64,000 bases of DNA, from assembly GCA_963971425.1 (NCBI GenBank), contig OZ020524.1, positions 2,947,773 to 3,011,772 of the forward strand. Direction: 5' to 3'. Made by a program: the position numbers and the translations under genes. Below, in pieces: positions 11,599-24,577 of the stretch; the first letter of the stretch is position 1, and every line of letters starts with the position of its first letter. The notes under the pieces are model-generated. The model was not told where the DNA came from, made no database searches, and saw only the letters and a list, made by a program, of their open reading frames with translations. This stretch comes from Bryoerythrophyllum caledonicum (Eukaryota; Streptophyta; Bryopsida; Pottiales; Pottiaceae).

Positions 11599-13632
11599 TA
11601 TGTAACTTGAGGGCAAGTTAAGCATTAAGAAGGGGGCAGGACCTCCAAGATGTGACCTTTTATGTGGTCCGGAATGACCCTAAACTACCCAGGTGAAAGT
11701 AAGAAATAATGGCAAAGTTTTGAAGTCTAAGTGAGGGTGATTTTTAACTTTGCATTAAAAAATTTCTTACTTGATGGGATAGGTCACAAGTTGCTAATAA
11801 AGTTACTTGTGTGGTATATAAAAAATTAAAATAAATAAAATAAAAAATAAAATTACATAATAGTGCCTCATGAAAGAAGTGAAAATTAAAGCAACAAATT
11901 GGGAAAGTACCCTCAACAAGTTAATTTTTAAGTGATTAAATGATTCTGCATTTCTTGAATGAAAGTGGAAAAATATCTAAAAGATTTAGAAGCATTATGA
12001 GTTGAATAAGTTAAACACTTACGACTTCATAATAAAAACTTTTTTTGGATTTTAGAAGATTTTTGAGAGATCACTAAAATAACCATTTGTTTATGTTAAA
12101 AAATAAAAACGAAAATAAAAAGAAATTTTGAGTAGAATTCTCAAATTTACAAGTGGTAAAATTTTTTAGACATGATGGCATGAGTATGTACTTAAGAAAA
12201 AAGTTAATGAGTAAGATTGACAAAATAAACGCAAGATAAAAAAGAGTTAAGTCTCGACCAACTTTAATTTTAACAAAAAACTGTGAGTGTAAGCTCATTG
12301 AAGCTGAGATTATGCACTTGAAGGAAACCAGAAAAGTGTGGAAAAAATTAATGGTTGAAAGGAGACATACTCTATTGGAGCTACTTTCCACATGGATGCC
12401 AGACAACATGATCATGAAAAAATCACAAGAAAACGAAGATTTGATCTTGACAATGATGAATGGTGTCGAAATCAGAGATATTGACACGTTCCGTTGATCT
12501 TGACACGGTTCCGTTTATATTGACACGGTACGTTACACTCGTTGAATTACTCATCATGCAGACTCGTCAAGAACGAGTAAAAGAAGTTCTCTTTCTGCTT
12601 GTTGATGTCCGCCATAGCTACGAAGTTGAGAGAGCATGGGGGAAACTGAGAGTGTAGAAAACCAGGTGTTGTGAAAGAATAGGGAAACTTGACTTTGTAA
12701 TTCAGACAAAACTCGCGAGATAGTGCGTGAACGTCCTGCGTTGAGACGAGCAACTGAGGTATGTGTTTCAGCATTTTGTGATGGCTAGAAGTTGATTTCC
12801 ACACCAACCTTGTAAGTTGATTTCTGCACAGACTAACGGAAGTGTGTGTGACAAAAGAGACGAAACTGCGGTTCGGAGCCAAGACCAAACCTTGTTGAGG
12901 TAAACAATGCTGACTCACTCGTAGGAAGTAATATAGTGGCTGCCGCGGAAATTGAAGAACAAAGTTAGTAAGTTTATTTTGTGTGTAACCGTCAAGAAGT
13001 TTAAACTGGAAAGTTCAGTCGAACTGGGGAACGTTATGATAGTTAAGAAAAATCTTTGAAATTGTACAGTAGTTATGGATCAGAGGCATCAAATGGAAAT
13101 TGTCATGAATAAACACAGTCATGCGAAGGTGAAGTCTCTGAGTGAATAAACAAACGTATACTCCAACACGATGGGGAGTATTTGCTGTAATCTCTCTGTC
13201 GTATATGAGTTAACATGAACCCTAACAATTTTTCTAAGAAAAAAAAAATCAGACTTAAATCTAAAGACATTTAAGTTGTTGTGTGTGTGGGAATGGTGTT
13301 AGCAGACTGAATCGTTAGAAGGGAGTGTAATCAGGAAAGAAAAAAGAGTCTGTTAAAGTCTCAGTCTTTTTAGTAAGATTAGCGCTTAAGTGAACTTAAT
13401 GTATTTCAATCTGCATGTAAAAAAATAAAAAGTGTGGAAGTCGAAACTACATTTTTGTGATTAAGTTGATAGAACACAGTCGTCAATACGTTCTGCCGAG
13501 TGAACAATGAGGAAATAACGAAAACAGAAGAAGAGTGACGAAGAAGACGAACATCGAAGGAACCTTCTTACTATGGTGATGCCAAGTTGGAGTATTGATG
13601 AGGCCTGCACCAGATCAGACACACAAGACAAG
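11599..13632. other. Non-coding spacer between pol and the extra ORF of Gypsy-1
   Basis: About 2 kb of AT-rich sequence with stops in all + frames at short intervals. Three short degenerate copies of TTGACACGGTTCCGTT occur at about 12480-12535. Short minus-strand frames (for example 12074-12487) are low-complexity Phe/Leu/Ser and not believable genes. Confidence 0.55.
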
Positions 13633-16600
13633 ATGACGGCACCCAAGAGCAGGAAAACCGACTTCCTATTGGTCTGATCTAAAATGCACTACTTGACGGA
13701 GAAGGCAATGACAGCCAATCGTCAGAATTTGGAGAGCGCAAGATTGTGGCCGTTTATCATGCAGAGATGGCCCGAACCGAATCTTCAACGAGCACGAGCG
13801 TTCATCATCGCCAGTGACAGAGGGACCCTTGACGAATTCGTCATTGAAGACCAGGTGGTGGTGTTCGACCTTGCGACTATCAAGAGCCACTTTCCTGGAC
13901 TGAGTGACAACATGCCGACACTTGTGAATATTCCCCTTGTGGACCGTGAGACCTTGCTGAAGATCTTTGATGCCCCAGAGAGCGCGAAGGTTGACAAGAA
14001 AGATACAAAGAAAGGTTACACAGTGACTAAGGCCAAGTCACGGTGGAAGGACTGGCTTCAGTTTATAAATCAACGATTGTTGATGTCACTACCAGGCCCA
14101 AACGTGATCTCATTCGGAAGACTTGCAGCAGCTTATAGGGCTTGGCATGGTGATAGATTCAACTGGAGCAAGATCATGTATGTGCACATCAAGTTGGAGA
14201 TGGCGAACAAGACCACCTGCCACACGAAGTCCTACTTCTGCACCACCTACCTTTCTGAGTTTTGTCCTGAATTACGGAAGCAAGCTTCATCTAAGCGGAT
14301 AGAGGAGAAGAAGAAGACAGTACCAACTATCAAGAAGCGACCGAGGCGAGGTGAGAAAGCACAAGAGGAATAAGAGGATAAAGGAGAGACATGGGCGTTG
14401 GATGTGCATAACAGGCTTACCCCGGAGGTTCCCACTATCCAAATGGGAGAGACGCCCGAACCTCAGCCAGAGAGTGAAGAGCAACGGACTCCCACCTTGG
14501 ACGTACAGAAGACCACCAAGAAGAAGGCGTGACAGGAAGCACTCATCGATACTAGACCTGCACCTCGGAATCTAGCTGCTGCCTTGGAGGAGACAGAAGG
14601 AACCAAGAGCAGACAGACCGAAATGAAGAAGGTGGAGGTCGTCATCGACTTGGAAGATGGAGAGGATACGACTTTTAAGGCCGAAGAAGTGATTTCAACG
14701 AAAATTGCAGACCCAACCACCAGTTCGAAGGCAGCTGAGGAAGTGACGACTTCAAAGGCCTCGAAGGGTAAGGCCAAAGTGGACGAGAGAGTCGTCAACT
14801 CATCCGGAGGAAAGTCAACCAAGGATGATGCTATCTTGCCAGTGGGCAAGAAACAATTAGAGTTGTTGGTCGTGGAGAAGGATGATTTGATAAAGGAGTA
14901 TCAAAGAACTAACGAGGCCATCTTCCGCGCCACACAAGAAATGGAGTTTGCACTTCACAAGGAGAAGGTACGGGCTGCAGCAGATGTGCGGAAGGTACAA
15001 CAAGAAGCCGATGACTGGAAACACAAGCATGCTGAAGAACATGCACAGAGGAAAGCTAAGGAGCAGTTGAATGAGCAGTTAGCGAACGAGAGAGACGAAT
15101 TGAAGAAAGAGGTGGCACAGCAAGTCACTCACGTGACACACTGGAGGAAGAAATGTGCCGACCTGCAGGAACAAGTGAGATAAGCCCAAGGACGTGAGAA
15201 GGAGGTCCAAGACCTTATCACCGAACGTGATGCGGCAGTTGCAGGAGTGCATACGACAAAAGAACTGTACGAGAGTGAGCGAAGCCGTGGGGAGCAGTTG
15301 GCTAAAGAACTGGTGGAGCTCAAGCAACGGCATGCAAGAGAAGTCGCGGACTTGCAAAAATAACATACCAAGGATGTTGATTTGAAAGGGCAACATGCGC
15401 TAATAGTTGGAGACTTGAAGAAGCAAGTCAAAGGAGTCAGTAGTGCTCCTCGAGAGTGGAATGTCCTCTCCAAGTTACAGAAGGAGGTGGAGACTCTAAC
15501 TGAGGAGCGAGATCAACTTTGGTCGAGAGTTGTGACTGAGTGTGAGGCGAAGAAGCGAATGCAGGAGTGTTTGTGGGAGCATGAGTTGCAATCCTCTCGT
15601 CCTTTCTCCCTTTTTCGTAATTACGAGTTATAGCGGGAGACCTTCCTTCGCATGACCCAGATAGCTCTAGGAGCAACACTCCAAGATGCGGAGTTTGATG
15701 TCATATGGGATAGTGCAGAACATTATCCCAATATGAGAAACTTGATCTGTGAAATGCTAGCACGAGGTGCTTTGCAATTTACAAGTGTAAGTAAGTTTAC
15801 ACACCCGATAGGCGATCTGGGTGCCAGAGTTTTTCTTTATTATATGACACTAGAGCATGAGCTTGCCTTCAAGAGGGTGCGGGATAAGCCCAATGAAGTT
15901 TTTAGAATGGTGAAGATCCCTGAGAACAGGATGGCTCCAGCGAATCTTCCAGAGTGGAGACAGTTGATTGAAACTCTATCACGAGATACGTGATGAGAAT
16001 GCGCTCATAAGTACCTTGACTCATGTACAAGCTCGAGAGGCAATTGCTTAGAGAAGAGAACTTTCTACAGGACAATATGTCCGTGAGTACACCAGAGTGT
16101 GTCAACGTCTCAAGAAGATAGTGAAAGGGCAACAAGTGGTTGTCCATAGTATAGAAAATACTTATCAGCAGGTGCTTTTTGCTCCACCTCCATTCGACTT
16201 CAAGGTGCCACCAGGTGTGAAGATATCCCTACCAGTGACGGGATCCTTCCTCAAGCAGCAATATTTGGGCAATTATGACCTCATGTTTGATGAAGCTTCG
16301 GAGAAGCCCTTTGCTACGTGGACTGCGATGGAGTGGCTGCTTGAAGATTTTGGTGTGTCACCCAAGCAATGGCGACCATGGGATGTAGTGTATCCATTGC
16401 TTACTCAGAGTTGGCCGGTGATTGTCCGAGCGGCGGTAGCTCTCGACGCACATCTATGTCCGCTACAGGGACAACGGCGTTATAAGTGGGCGGTATGGGC
16501 GAAGCTGGACACAGTGCCATACAACTGGCCCATTATTCCGGGAGCATTCGACACACCAGAGGAGTGTGTGAATTCTTACCGAACCTTTTTTGAAGCTCAC

Positions 16601-17029
16601 CGTCACCATACAGATCCAGTTTGCTTTAGAGCTGCAATATTTTGCAATATGCTATCGTATATGTGCTCATTCTACAGGATCGTGGTGAATGTTAATCGAT
16701 ACAACGAGAAGAAGGTGGATTTTTTGATGTGGATAAAGTTCCAACATCATCCGGCGCGGTGGATTCGGATGTTTGAGTGCATGATCATCACTCAGTTCCT
16801 GTCACCATCTAGTTCGGCGTTTGCATTGGAGTTCGAGCCAAAGAGGTACAAGGATATCTCATTATGGTTGAATTTTCAACGGACCCGTAAGACTAACCTG
16901 TTACGAGATGAAGATGTGTGTTGCAACTTGGAAGAAGCGGACAGGCAGAGTCTTCTGAGTGAACTGGAGACGGAAGATGAAGTTAAGCACAAGCGTCTGC
17001 AACATGACAAGCGAAGGAACGATGGTTAG
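13633..17029 (+). pseudogene. Long post-pol ORF of Gypsy-1, about 1130 codons, unknown
   Basis: One frame runs from ATG 13633 (a better-supported ATG is at 13684) to about 15985, interrupted only by TGA 13675, TAA 14371, TGA 14530, TAA 15181, TAA 15361 and TAG 15631. After one frameshift near 15985-15993 and a TAG near 16050 it continues to TAG 17027. Every internal stop is one C-to-T step from CAA, CAG or CGA. Predicted order: a globular N-terminal domain (LWPFIMQRWPEPNLQRARAF, FPGLSDNMPTLVNIPLVD), a Lys/Glu-rich linker, a long coiled coil (about 14830-15600), and a globular, aromatic-rich C-terminal domain (WTAMEWLLEDFG, YKWAVWAKLDTVPYNWP). Codon use is less AT-rich than gag-pol. I recognise no family; the place would suit an env-like or accessory protein, but no signal peptide or membrane span is evident. 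Confidence 0.6.
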
Positions 17030-18004
17030 ACTTGTTCGTAGTGGAGTAAAGAAACTGATTATGCTCATGAACAAGTTTTATTTGTTAGTCAGGATTGGCT
17101 AGCTAAGTAGAGCTGCGATTTTGAGACCTACGATTATCCTGAACTGTTGATGAAGACTATGATTTTCGGATGTTGGGACTATAACATTCCACATTAAGGA
17201 TGGTTTATCAAGTCCACATGTGTGTGAATAAAAAATTAACAAAGGAGTATAGACGGCTTTGCAAAACACCAGCTAAGACATAGTGACTTAGAATTGTTAG
17301 ACTGTCGCATGCTTCTCATGCACAAACATATGAAGACCTGATACAAAAGCCCGAAGATTTTAAGTATGATTAAGGAACCCCAAAGTGGACTAAACTTCAA
17401 AAATCACCTCAAGATAGAAAAAAATATGGAAGATGACATCAGGCATAACTTAAATAATTTTAAGACGTTCCATTCATATGTATTACGCTACACACAGGTT
17501 GTGAAGAAAGAGTTTGAAGATTAAAGACCAAAACTAGGTGTTCCAACCGTGAGAAATTGTAAAAAGTTTGAAGAATGCTATAAGTGCAGCAAAGTGCAGG
17601 AATTTGAAAATAAAATAAAATAAAATAAAATTTTGCACCAACTGCAAACCTATATCTACACTTGCACCTATACTACACTACGTGGCGTGGAAAGGCGGGT
17701 GTCGAGTGGATGAGTAGAGACCCGACACTAGCACCCAGAGGTTGCCACGGCAGCGTCTACTCGCGTCCCACGATCACCAGGCCACCAAGGCCGAACTGAA
17801 AGAGTGTGTTCCAAGAAGCCATTATATACTGGCGCGTCAAGGGCGCGCCAAACGATATGGGACAATGTGGTTGCACACACGGGCTCGGCTACCCGTCACC
17901 GTGGCGAGAATCATTTGCAACAACTAATTACGAGCTGCTGGAATGCCACGTGCTAATGATGTTTTTGATTAAGAAGTTGGGCTGCCTATCGAACAGATAA
18001 AGAT
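17030..18004. other. Gypsy-1 post-ORF spacer up to element B
   Basis: No credible gene. A short AAAAT run at 17609-17632 and a GC-richer patch at 17690-17900 with short, unsupported + frames. The last four bases (AGAT, 18001-18004) are the left target duplication of element B. Confidence 0.5.
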
Positions 18005-18030
18005 ATGCCATATTTAACTATTTCTGGACT
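18005..18030 (+). repeat. Element B left terminal inverted repeat
   Basis: 26 bp, ATGCCATATTTAACTATTTC then TGGACT, an exact inverted match to 38622-38647. A shorter echo (TTTTGGACTAAGGACTAAAAG) follows at about 18038, so the subterminal region is repetitive as in many TIR transposons. Confidence 0.9.
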
Positions 18031-18225
18031 ATGAGGTGAATTTTGGACTAAGGACTAAAAGAAAGATCCAGAGATGTGCCTCATAAAAGATAGTGAAGCA
18101 TAAAAGTCGAGGAGTTTAGAGTACTATTCAAGCATTAAATGCATCACCAATGACACTTATGAAGGAAGAAATGGCTAGAGCGACCAAATTTGAATTTAGA
18201 CAATACGTGAGTCCGCAGCATGCAG

Positions 18226-21200
18226 CTGGATATCTCCGGGTAAATATCAAGGTGGAATTCAGAAGAAGAACCGAGTCCTGAGAACAGAAATTGATGGACA
18301 TACTGTACATCACAAATGTGTGGTTGGGAAAAATGTGGTAGGGAAAACTGGGACAGAGCTGCGGACAGAAAATACTCGCAATTGATAGAACATGCAACCG
18401 GATATCTCCGGATGAAATCAAAGTAAGAGTCCAATACTAAACTGTTTCATTATAAAAAAGTGTCATACAATAAATGAGGGGTGGCTGTTGCTAAGAGGCG
18501 CATGTAATCTATGGAAAATCGATTCAACTATTCTAATTTAAGTGCTTTACAGATGCCTTCTACCCGTCCAGTATAGTGTCTCCCATAAGTTAGATAATGA
18601 ACTATAGCATTTCTAGGATTCTTGAATGGATCTAGATCTGCAACAACAACACATTTTGGCCACAAATAATGCCTTGTTCGAGGATTAAATGAAGCCTTCT
18701 TGAAGATGTGGAGAAACCTAACATAGCTGGGCCTTCGAGTCTGTTTGCTGGCATAGCAAAAAAGAATATCTGATAAGATGTCTGGGGGCAATAACACTTG
18801 GGCCGCCTCCATGAGCCTATCTGGACGCATAGGAGACCAGATCCCGACATTGAAATACCGCAGTAGTATTCGAATAACATCTGCCATGTCATCAAAGGAA
18901 GGCAGCTACGTGGAGCGGGATTTGGCCGAGTCAAGGACCTCGTCCGAGCAGAGAGGACCGCGGAGAGATATGATTATGACCTGCAAATAAGAAGGCAAGA
19001 CCATCGAATTAGAAATAGAGCATTGGAATGAGGAGAAAATATGGTAGGAGGAGTTCAAGTGACAGGAATTCGACCGGAGATCTCCGGGTGCCCCTCCCAG
19101 ACCAACGTTCGGCAGTTGAAATGGTCAGGAGAATACTCAGAAGTGATCACAGATATTGGAAGGTGAAGTTTGGGGGCAAGACACTAACAATAACAAATAA
19201 AAAGAAGGACCTCAACAAATAACGTTACTGACAACAACATTTATCTTCAAAATTGAATGGTCGAAATCCCACAGACATCCTTCACTTAACATTTACAAGC
19301 ATAGAGTTTATAATATCCAATATAATTCATTGTTCTAAGGCGCCGAAATTATGCCCTTCACCACGCACCGGGCCTCTTTGGAATTTTTGTCTACTGGATC
19401 ACTGGCAAACATCAAAGGATGACGTCTAACAAAGTCGGGAACATCTTCATTTGACGCTAGCAGTCCGGAGAGCCATGGGAGAAAAATGGTGGACAACCAG
19501 GTTTCTTTCGAATTCCCAGTCCATGATGGCGGATGAACTGCGCTGAATGGATTGTTAAGGACGTTCTTTAGTGGAGTATCGTCCACAAGCAAGACATCCT
19601 TGGGAGACCTGGGCCACGCCTTGGTGTTATAAATTGTCACGTCCTTAAGGAAAATTGGCTTCGATGAATGGGATGGGAGCGTATATGATGTATTTGTGCA
19701 ATGGGCCTGCGTCAGGATTGTGACGCCTTCCGGAATGACAGCACCTTTCTTGCGCAACTCCTTGATAATATCCACAATATTCTTTTCCACCACACTGCTC
19801 CAGAATGAGACAGTAGCCTTCTCTCCCACGAAGTTCAGGAGTTCAATGGAACCAGGCCTTACTTTGATGTCTCTCGGTTGTCCCTGTTTAAATTCCCCCC
19901 TGTGCACAAGAACTCCATTTAAGTCAAAGATGACATGATAAACCCGATTGGATGTTACCTGATCCTCGGTTGGAGGCTCTCGGACGATCGTAGTACGCTT
20001 CGTCGAACCTGAACCCAAAATACGAGTACGTAGACTGAGATGAGGAAGTTGTTAAGCAAAGTGAAATTTCAATTATACATATAGAAGTGTTCTGCACTCA
20101 CAATCCAAAATTGCTCGATGGAAGAATGAGCACTATGTAGATGATGGCACATAAGTATGAATGTACATATTAGGCACCTGAGACAGTAGGTGGAGTATCC
20201 CTAGAAGTCTGAGCTACACCAGCAACATGAGCAGTCTGTGCGGGGTTTCTGTCACCGACATCCTTCGACTGTGTTGATCCTGCGGACCCCTGAATACCAG
20301 TAACAAAGTGGTAAGAATAAGGTCCGCATCGAGTGAACTGTCTTTAGAACAATGAAGAAGGTTTGATGGACAAGTAACTATTCACCTTATCTTTCTGGGC
20401 CCTTGTCCGAATTGTAGGTGGAGGAGGAGGAGCTTTTGCCGTAGGATTCTTCGCGATTGCCTTTTTCTTCTCTTTTTGAGCCAGCTGCCCGTGGCTCCGC
20501 GGAGGGCTGCGCAGAGGGCTCATAGCATGTAATTCATGCAATGTCTGTTGCGCCGACGCCTCATCCATCGTTTGATCGGTGTCACGGAACGTCAAGTCTT
20601 CGGCACTCTTGCACACAACCTCCACTTCTGGACGCGTCCTCGAAGGGTCGGCCAGCGGGAGATCTCCGGGTGCTCTTTGGGAGTCGTCGAAGTCCAGGCG
20701 ATCGGACATTGCCGTGTCATCGTTCCGATTTGGCGAAGGAGAACGTGGCATGCCGGAATGCCAACTGGTTTCCTTTTCAGAAGTACCCAGTCTAGCGTCC
20801 GGAGTAGAGTTGCTTCTTGAACTAGGCGAGGCTTGCATGATAGGAAGAGGTGGTTTATCAACGTCTACCTGTAAGGGGTGGATTGGGGTGCCCGCACCGA
20901 TGATCCGTGCGGCAGTGGCCAAGGACTGGAGTCCAATGTTGGGTGCCGCTGATGAACTCGGTTCATACCTCACATCAACTTCAATCATCGTGGCATCAGG
21001 TGTCTGCGTCACATTGACGAAGTCAGTGTGAAGAACATTAGGATGCAAATGAGAACGGTATGATACACCCGGAGATCTCCGGTTCAAAGTGGTCCATGTC
21101 TACCGGGTGAACTATATCTGAGCATGGCCATGAGAAATATGAGCCCTAAAATATGGAGGGCATCCTAAACGTATGAACAGCCGGAGATCTTTGGGTCATG

Positions 21201-22941
21201 AAGTTTTCTTAGCTGTTATACCTCGCCGCTGTAGTTCATCCTCGACATTGTCCATGTTAGAACACCAACGCCTGGGGTTGACCCAGTGATGGCAGTCTCC
21301 TCTGACTCCTCTGCAGCGGCGTCGGGTACATCGGCTAAGATATTCAAGTGGTACTATGATATTTCTTCTGCGCAGGATTCTGCCTTGAATTTGGCATCTT
21401 CGCTGCTCACAATCTCGAGGACCCGCGCGTCGTGAGTCTGCAAGATAAAACCTGCGTAAGGCGTCATCGAAAACACATAACTGAAGACGGACCAGAAATC
21501 TATGACGTTGAAGTTGCTTGGGAAGGATGTCCTACTTACCAATCCGAGGTATGTTAAATGTGGTCCACCATGGACATTGACAACCACCATATCCTCTCTA
21601 ATGAACCCCGTGAACAGCAAATCGAGGACCGAGATCCTCAGCTGTGGGACACCGGTTTGCTTCCAGCGCTGGATGGTTTCTTGATGTTGAGCAGCTGAAT
21701 AGAAGGCCTGCATTTTGTCTGCGTGGGCTTTGTAGAGCCTTTTGAATGACTGAGCAGGCGTCTCGCTCAAGTCGTATTCACACAGGAATACACAATACAC
21801 TGCCTCCTCGACCCCGATTACTGGGGTCGGAAACCAATCACCTGGGTGGAGGAAGTAGTAGACCACATGCGTCGCCCACAATTTCACCTTGCCCCTGGAC
21901 TCTCTCTACCGAAGACTGATGTACCTCTTCAATTCAATGAATCCCGCGACATCGGTGATAAGAACGGACGGTGATGTGACCCTCGTCCTCCCGTCCTTCG
22001 TGTCCACTTCCAGATGGTCGAAAATGGTTCTGAAGTCCAACGCATCCAGGACCTGTGCACGGCATATGTCGTCTTTCACGCGATAGAGGAAAAAGAAGTA
22101 AAAGTGAGGGTCATTGACGTTACGCCACTCCTGAATGTCCGGCATGATAAGTACTTCGGCGATCTCGCCCCCTCTCTCTGGCATAACCCTGCAGGTGTAT
22201 TTGGAGTCGAAAAGGGACTTGTCATCCGTAGGTGTGGCCTCGGCAGCATCTTCAACGATGTGTTGACTCCAGATGGACACAAGGACGTCCGGGGTGGGGT
22301 CGGTCTCCTTGTTGATCGCCTTCAGTCGACCCACAAGCCAAGCTTTACCCTTGGCAGAGTGATTAGCGGCGTCCACCCAAGACTCGAGCTGAACCCGTCC
22401 AATATCCCACTCTGCCGCAGAGGCATCCCACTGCTCCTTCGTGTAAGGGACGAAGTCAGCAGCCTTCGAGGGAAGGGGGTGCGACTTGTAATTTAACATG
22501 AATTCATTCTTCATAGCCCGGATTCTCTTCTCCTTGTTCGCCGCGTTTTCGAGTGTCTCGGTCTGCCCTTTCATAGTACCTTGGTTTGCCGCTTTGGAGG
22601 ACTTCACACAGACCTTCGCGAGCGCTAACTCCGCGAGGTAGTCAAGGTCTTCAGCGCGCATTTTATAGAGTGGCTTGAAGTCGTTCTGCACCAAAGGCTT
22701 CCGCTTCAGCTTAGCTGGGTCGCCAGTCTTCCCGTTCGAGTCTGGTAGGAGTCCAGCGACGAACATCCTATCGATTAGGATCTACTTCTGGACCACCGCG
22801 TCATCCATCTCGAATAGAAGAGGGACCTTTGCGTCTTTTGGGTAAGTTTTGCCGAGGTGAGTGAAAACCGTCGGCACCACTTGCCGTTGGAACGTCTGCA
22901 ATAATATATAACTCAGTGTGTGAGCACCCGGAGATCTCCGG
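18226..22941. repeat. B-type palindromes CCGGAGATCTCCGG, left set
   Basis: Perfect copies at 19074-19087, 21069-21082 and 22928-22941. Copies with one or two changes at 18226, 18398, 20656 and 21181. Those at 21069, 21181 and 22928 lie in introns of the ParB-HAD gene; 20656 lies in an exon, where it encodes APGDLP in the disordered linker. Copies nearest the left terminus are the most diverged. Confidence 0.9.
18528..18978 (-). pseudogene. Small gene downstream of the HAD gene in element B, unknown
   Basis: A minus-strand exon starts after an acceptor ending TTATTTGCAG (18979-18988) and runs about 150 codons to TAG 18528. The frame is open except for one in-frame TAG near 18906 (CAG before decay is likely), 20 nt upstream of the first Met (18887). 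The product is mostly helical and hydrophobic-basic (DVIRILLRYFNVGIW, YVRFLHIFKKASFNPRTRHYLWP). No domain recognised. Upstream exons were not identified. The equivalent place in element A lies beyond the copia insertion. Confidence 0.45.
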
Positions 22942-24353
22942 TAGATTGGATTTGTTGCTTGAAGAATGAGCTCATTAATGAAATTGAAATATATTCAGGT
23001 GGAGGATGTAAGCTTACCGAGAATTCGTCAGATTGTAGACGACCATAGAGTTGGGGGGCGGGTTTTCCGAACTCAAACCACTTCACTCTGCACGTTTGCA
23101 GCTGCTCGGTAAAACTCTGCTCCTTCCGCAGACCCGTCAGATCTTGGTTCAGAGCACGCGAGAGTTGTAGCAGGGTCATGTCTTTGGGGTTTGGTTTGGT
23201 CCAAACCGGGATGATAGAGAAGTGCGATATTTCTTCGAGCGTCCACGTTGATGGCAGTTCGTGTGACAAGATCTTGTGCGCCTCCACAGTATGTTGACCA
23301 CCAATAATGTAAAAGTGTGTCGTGTCCCTAAGGCAGTCCTCCTTCGTTGGTTTGGTCGCGAAGAACTCCACCTTCGTTCCGTCAGGTTTATTCTTCAGTG
23401 GCAAGACTCGAATGTGAATCTTTGAGGCCGTGGCCTTCGAGGACGCACGAACTGCGTTGATGATTCCTTCGAGCCGTTCTTTCTGGATGCCCTTGTACAC
23501 TAATCCTCCAGGGGGGGCCCTATGTAGATTATTGAAATGAACGAGCTTCACGACATCCTTCTTCGTGACAGGGTCTTCTACTGTCAAAGGCTTATTCTTG
23601 AGTATATAAATGTTCTTGAACGCGTTGTCGAGAACCTTGCCAATTGCTTCAACTTCAGTCCTCTTCATTTTGGCGAGGTCAGCCTGTGTGAAGTTGAGGC
23701 ACTTTTCGATCGCAAGGCCAGGCTCATCGACCTTCGCTTTCTTTCCCTTCTCTGCCCGCGACGAGGAACCTGGGGTCGAAGTTTTCAAGGTGGTCTTGCG
23801 TTTTCTTCCCGGGGTTGATTCTGGTGTCAGGGACAGAGTGGATGTCGGGTCTGGAACGGGCTTTCGGGACTTCTCTTGTGCTTTTGCCATCCACTTCCAC
23901 TGCTCAATAACGTACGCCGGGCTCCATGTATCAGTCGTGGGAGGGCCGTATAAGAAGTTCTCACTCTGACATGTCTGCGCCATCTCATCCAAAATCTTAG
24001 AGGTCTCCAGAATCAAGCCGTATATGAGAGGCTCGGTGGATGAGTCCACGTTCTCCTGGACGACAAGGAGGCAGACCTCGTTGTCAAAACCCTGCATCTC
24101 TAGAACCTCGAGTCCAATGTCGGGGTGTCCCCGTTTGTCAATCCGAAGTTGGGGGACGTATGTCCAGGGTTCTTCAGGGGTTTTCAAGAGCTTCATTCCC
24201 CACTGGCTAATGCTCTCTCGGCATTTGTAGACGTAGCCAACATTGTGAATTCCTCTGTAGACAAACTCAGGGAGCCAGAACTCTACAAACGCCCCAAGCT
24301 TCCCGGGACGACTTTCAGTCGGAAGTGTGGTTGTCCACGAATCCCTGCAAGAT
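19335..24353 (-). pseudogene. ParB-like / linker / FCP1-type HAD gene of element B (six or more exons)
   Basis: Exons on the minus strand: 24353-23018, 22895-21540, 21437-21222, 21003-20386, 20289-20178, 20008-19335. All junctions are GT-AG and every phase agrees, giving about 1436 codons plus missing 5' exon(s). Domains in order: an N-terminal region (FVEFWLPEFVYRG); a Ser/Lys linker; a ParB/sulfiredoxin-like domain with THFYIIGGQHTVEAHK near 23290; a large helical region; a disordered Pro/Ser/Lys linker; and an FCP1/NIF-type HAD domain (VIFDLNGVLVHRG, FWSSVVEKN, LLVDDTPLKNV). The second Asp of the DxD motif is Asn, so phosphatase activity is doubtful. Three in-frame TAGs (22782, 21906, 21354) fit CAG decay; alternatively these mark separate genes, which the unbroken phase argues against. 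Related to the broken gene of element A. Confidence 0.75.
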
Positions 24354-24577
24354 GAGTTCGAAAGAACATAAACGCAGTTAGAAATCACTGCAATTGACCG
24401 GTAACCTATGGGGAGTCCGTCACTCAAAACCGGCTGTATTCCTAGGGATGGATGATAGAAATCGAGCTTCTAAATCAATTAATTACTGCTCAAGCTAGGA
24501 GAGGTCTTCGCACAATTATCAGATCTACAGACACTTGAATGATCTTAAATCGCTTGAAGTATCTTGCATGCGCTCAG

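Noticed and set aside
13633..17029. Envelope gene in Gypsy-1
   Set aside because: The position fits, but no signal peptide, membrane span or furin-like site is visible, and the coiled coil is charged and soluble-looking.
20579..21031. 150-codon + strand ORF across the linker exon
   Set aside because: Shadow of the minus-strand exon 21003-20386.
22014..22496. 160-codon + strand ORF
   Set aside because: Shadow of the minus-strand ParB-HAD exon 22895-21540, which is supported by homology to element A and by splice phase.
19335..24353. Reading the ParB region, middle region and HAD as three separate genes because of in-frame TAGs
   Set aside because: Phase is preserved through every junction and across the TAGs, the order is the same in element A, and no plausible start codons follow the stops. 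Separate genes remain possible but less likely.
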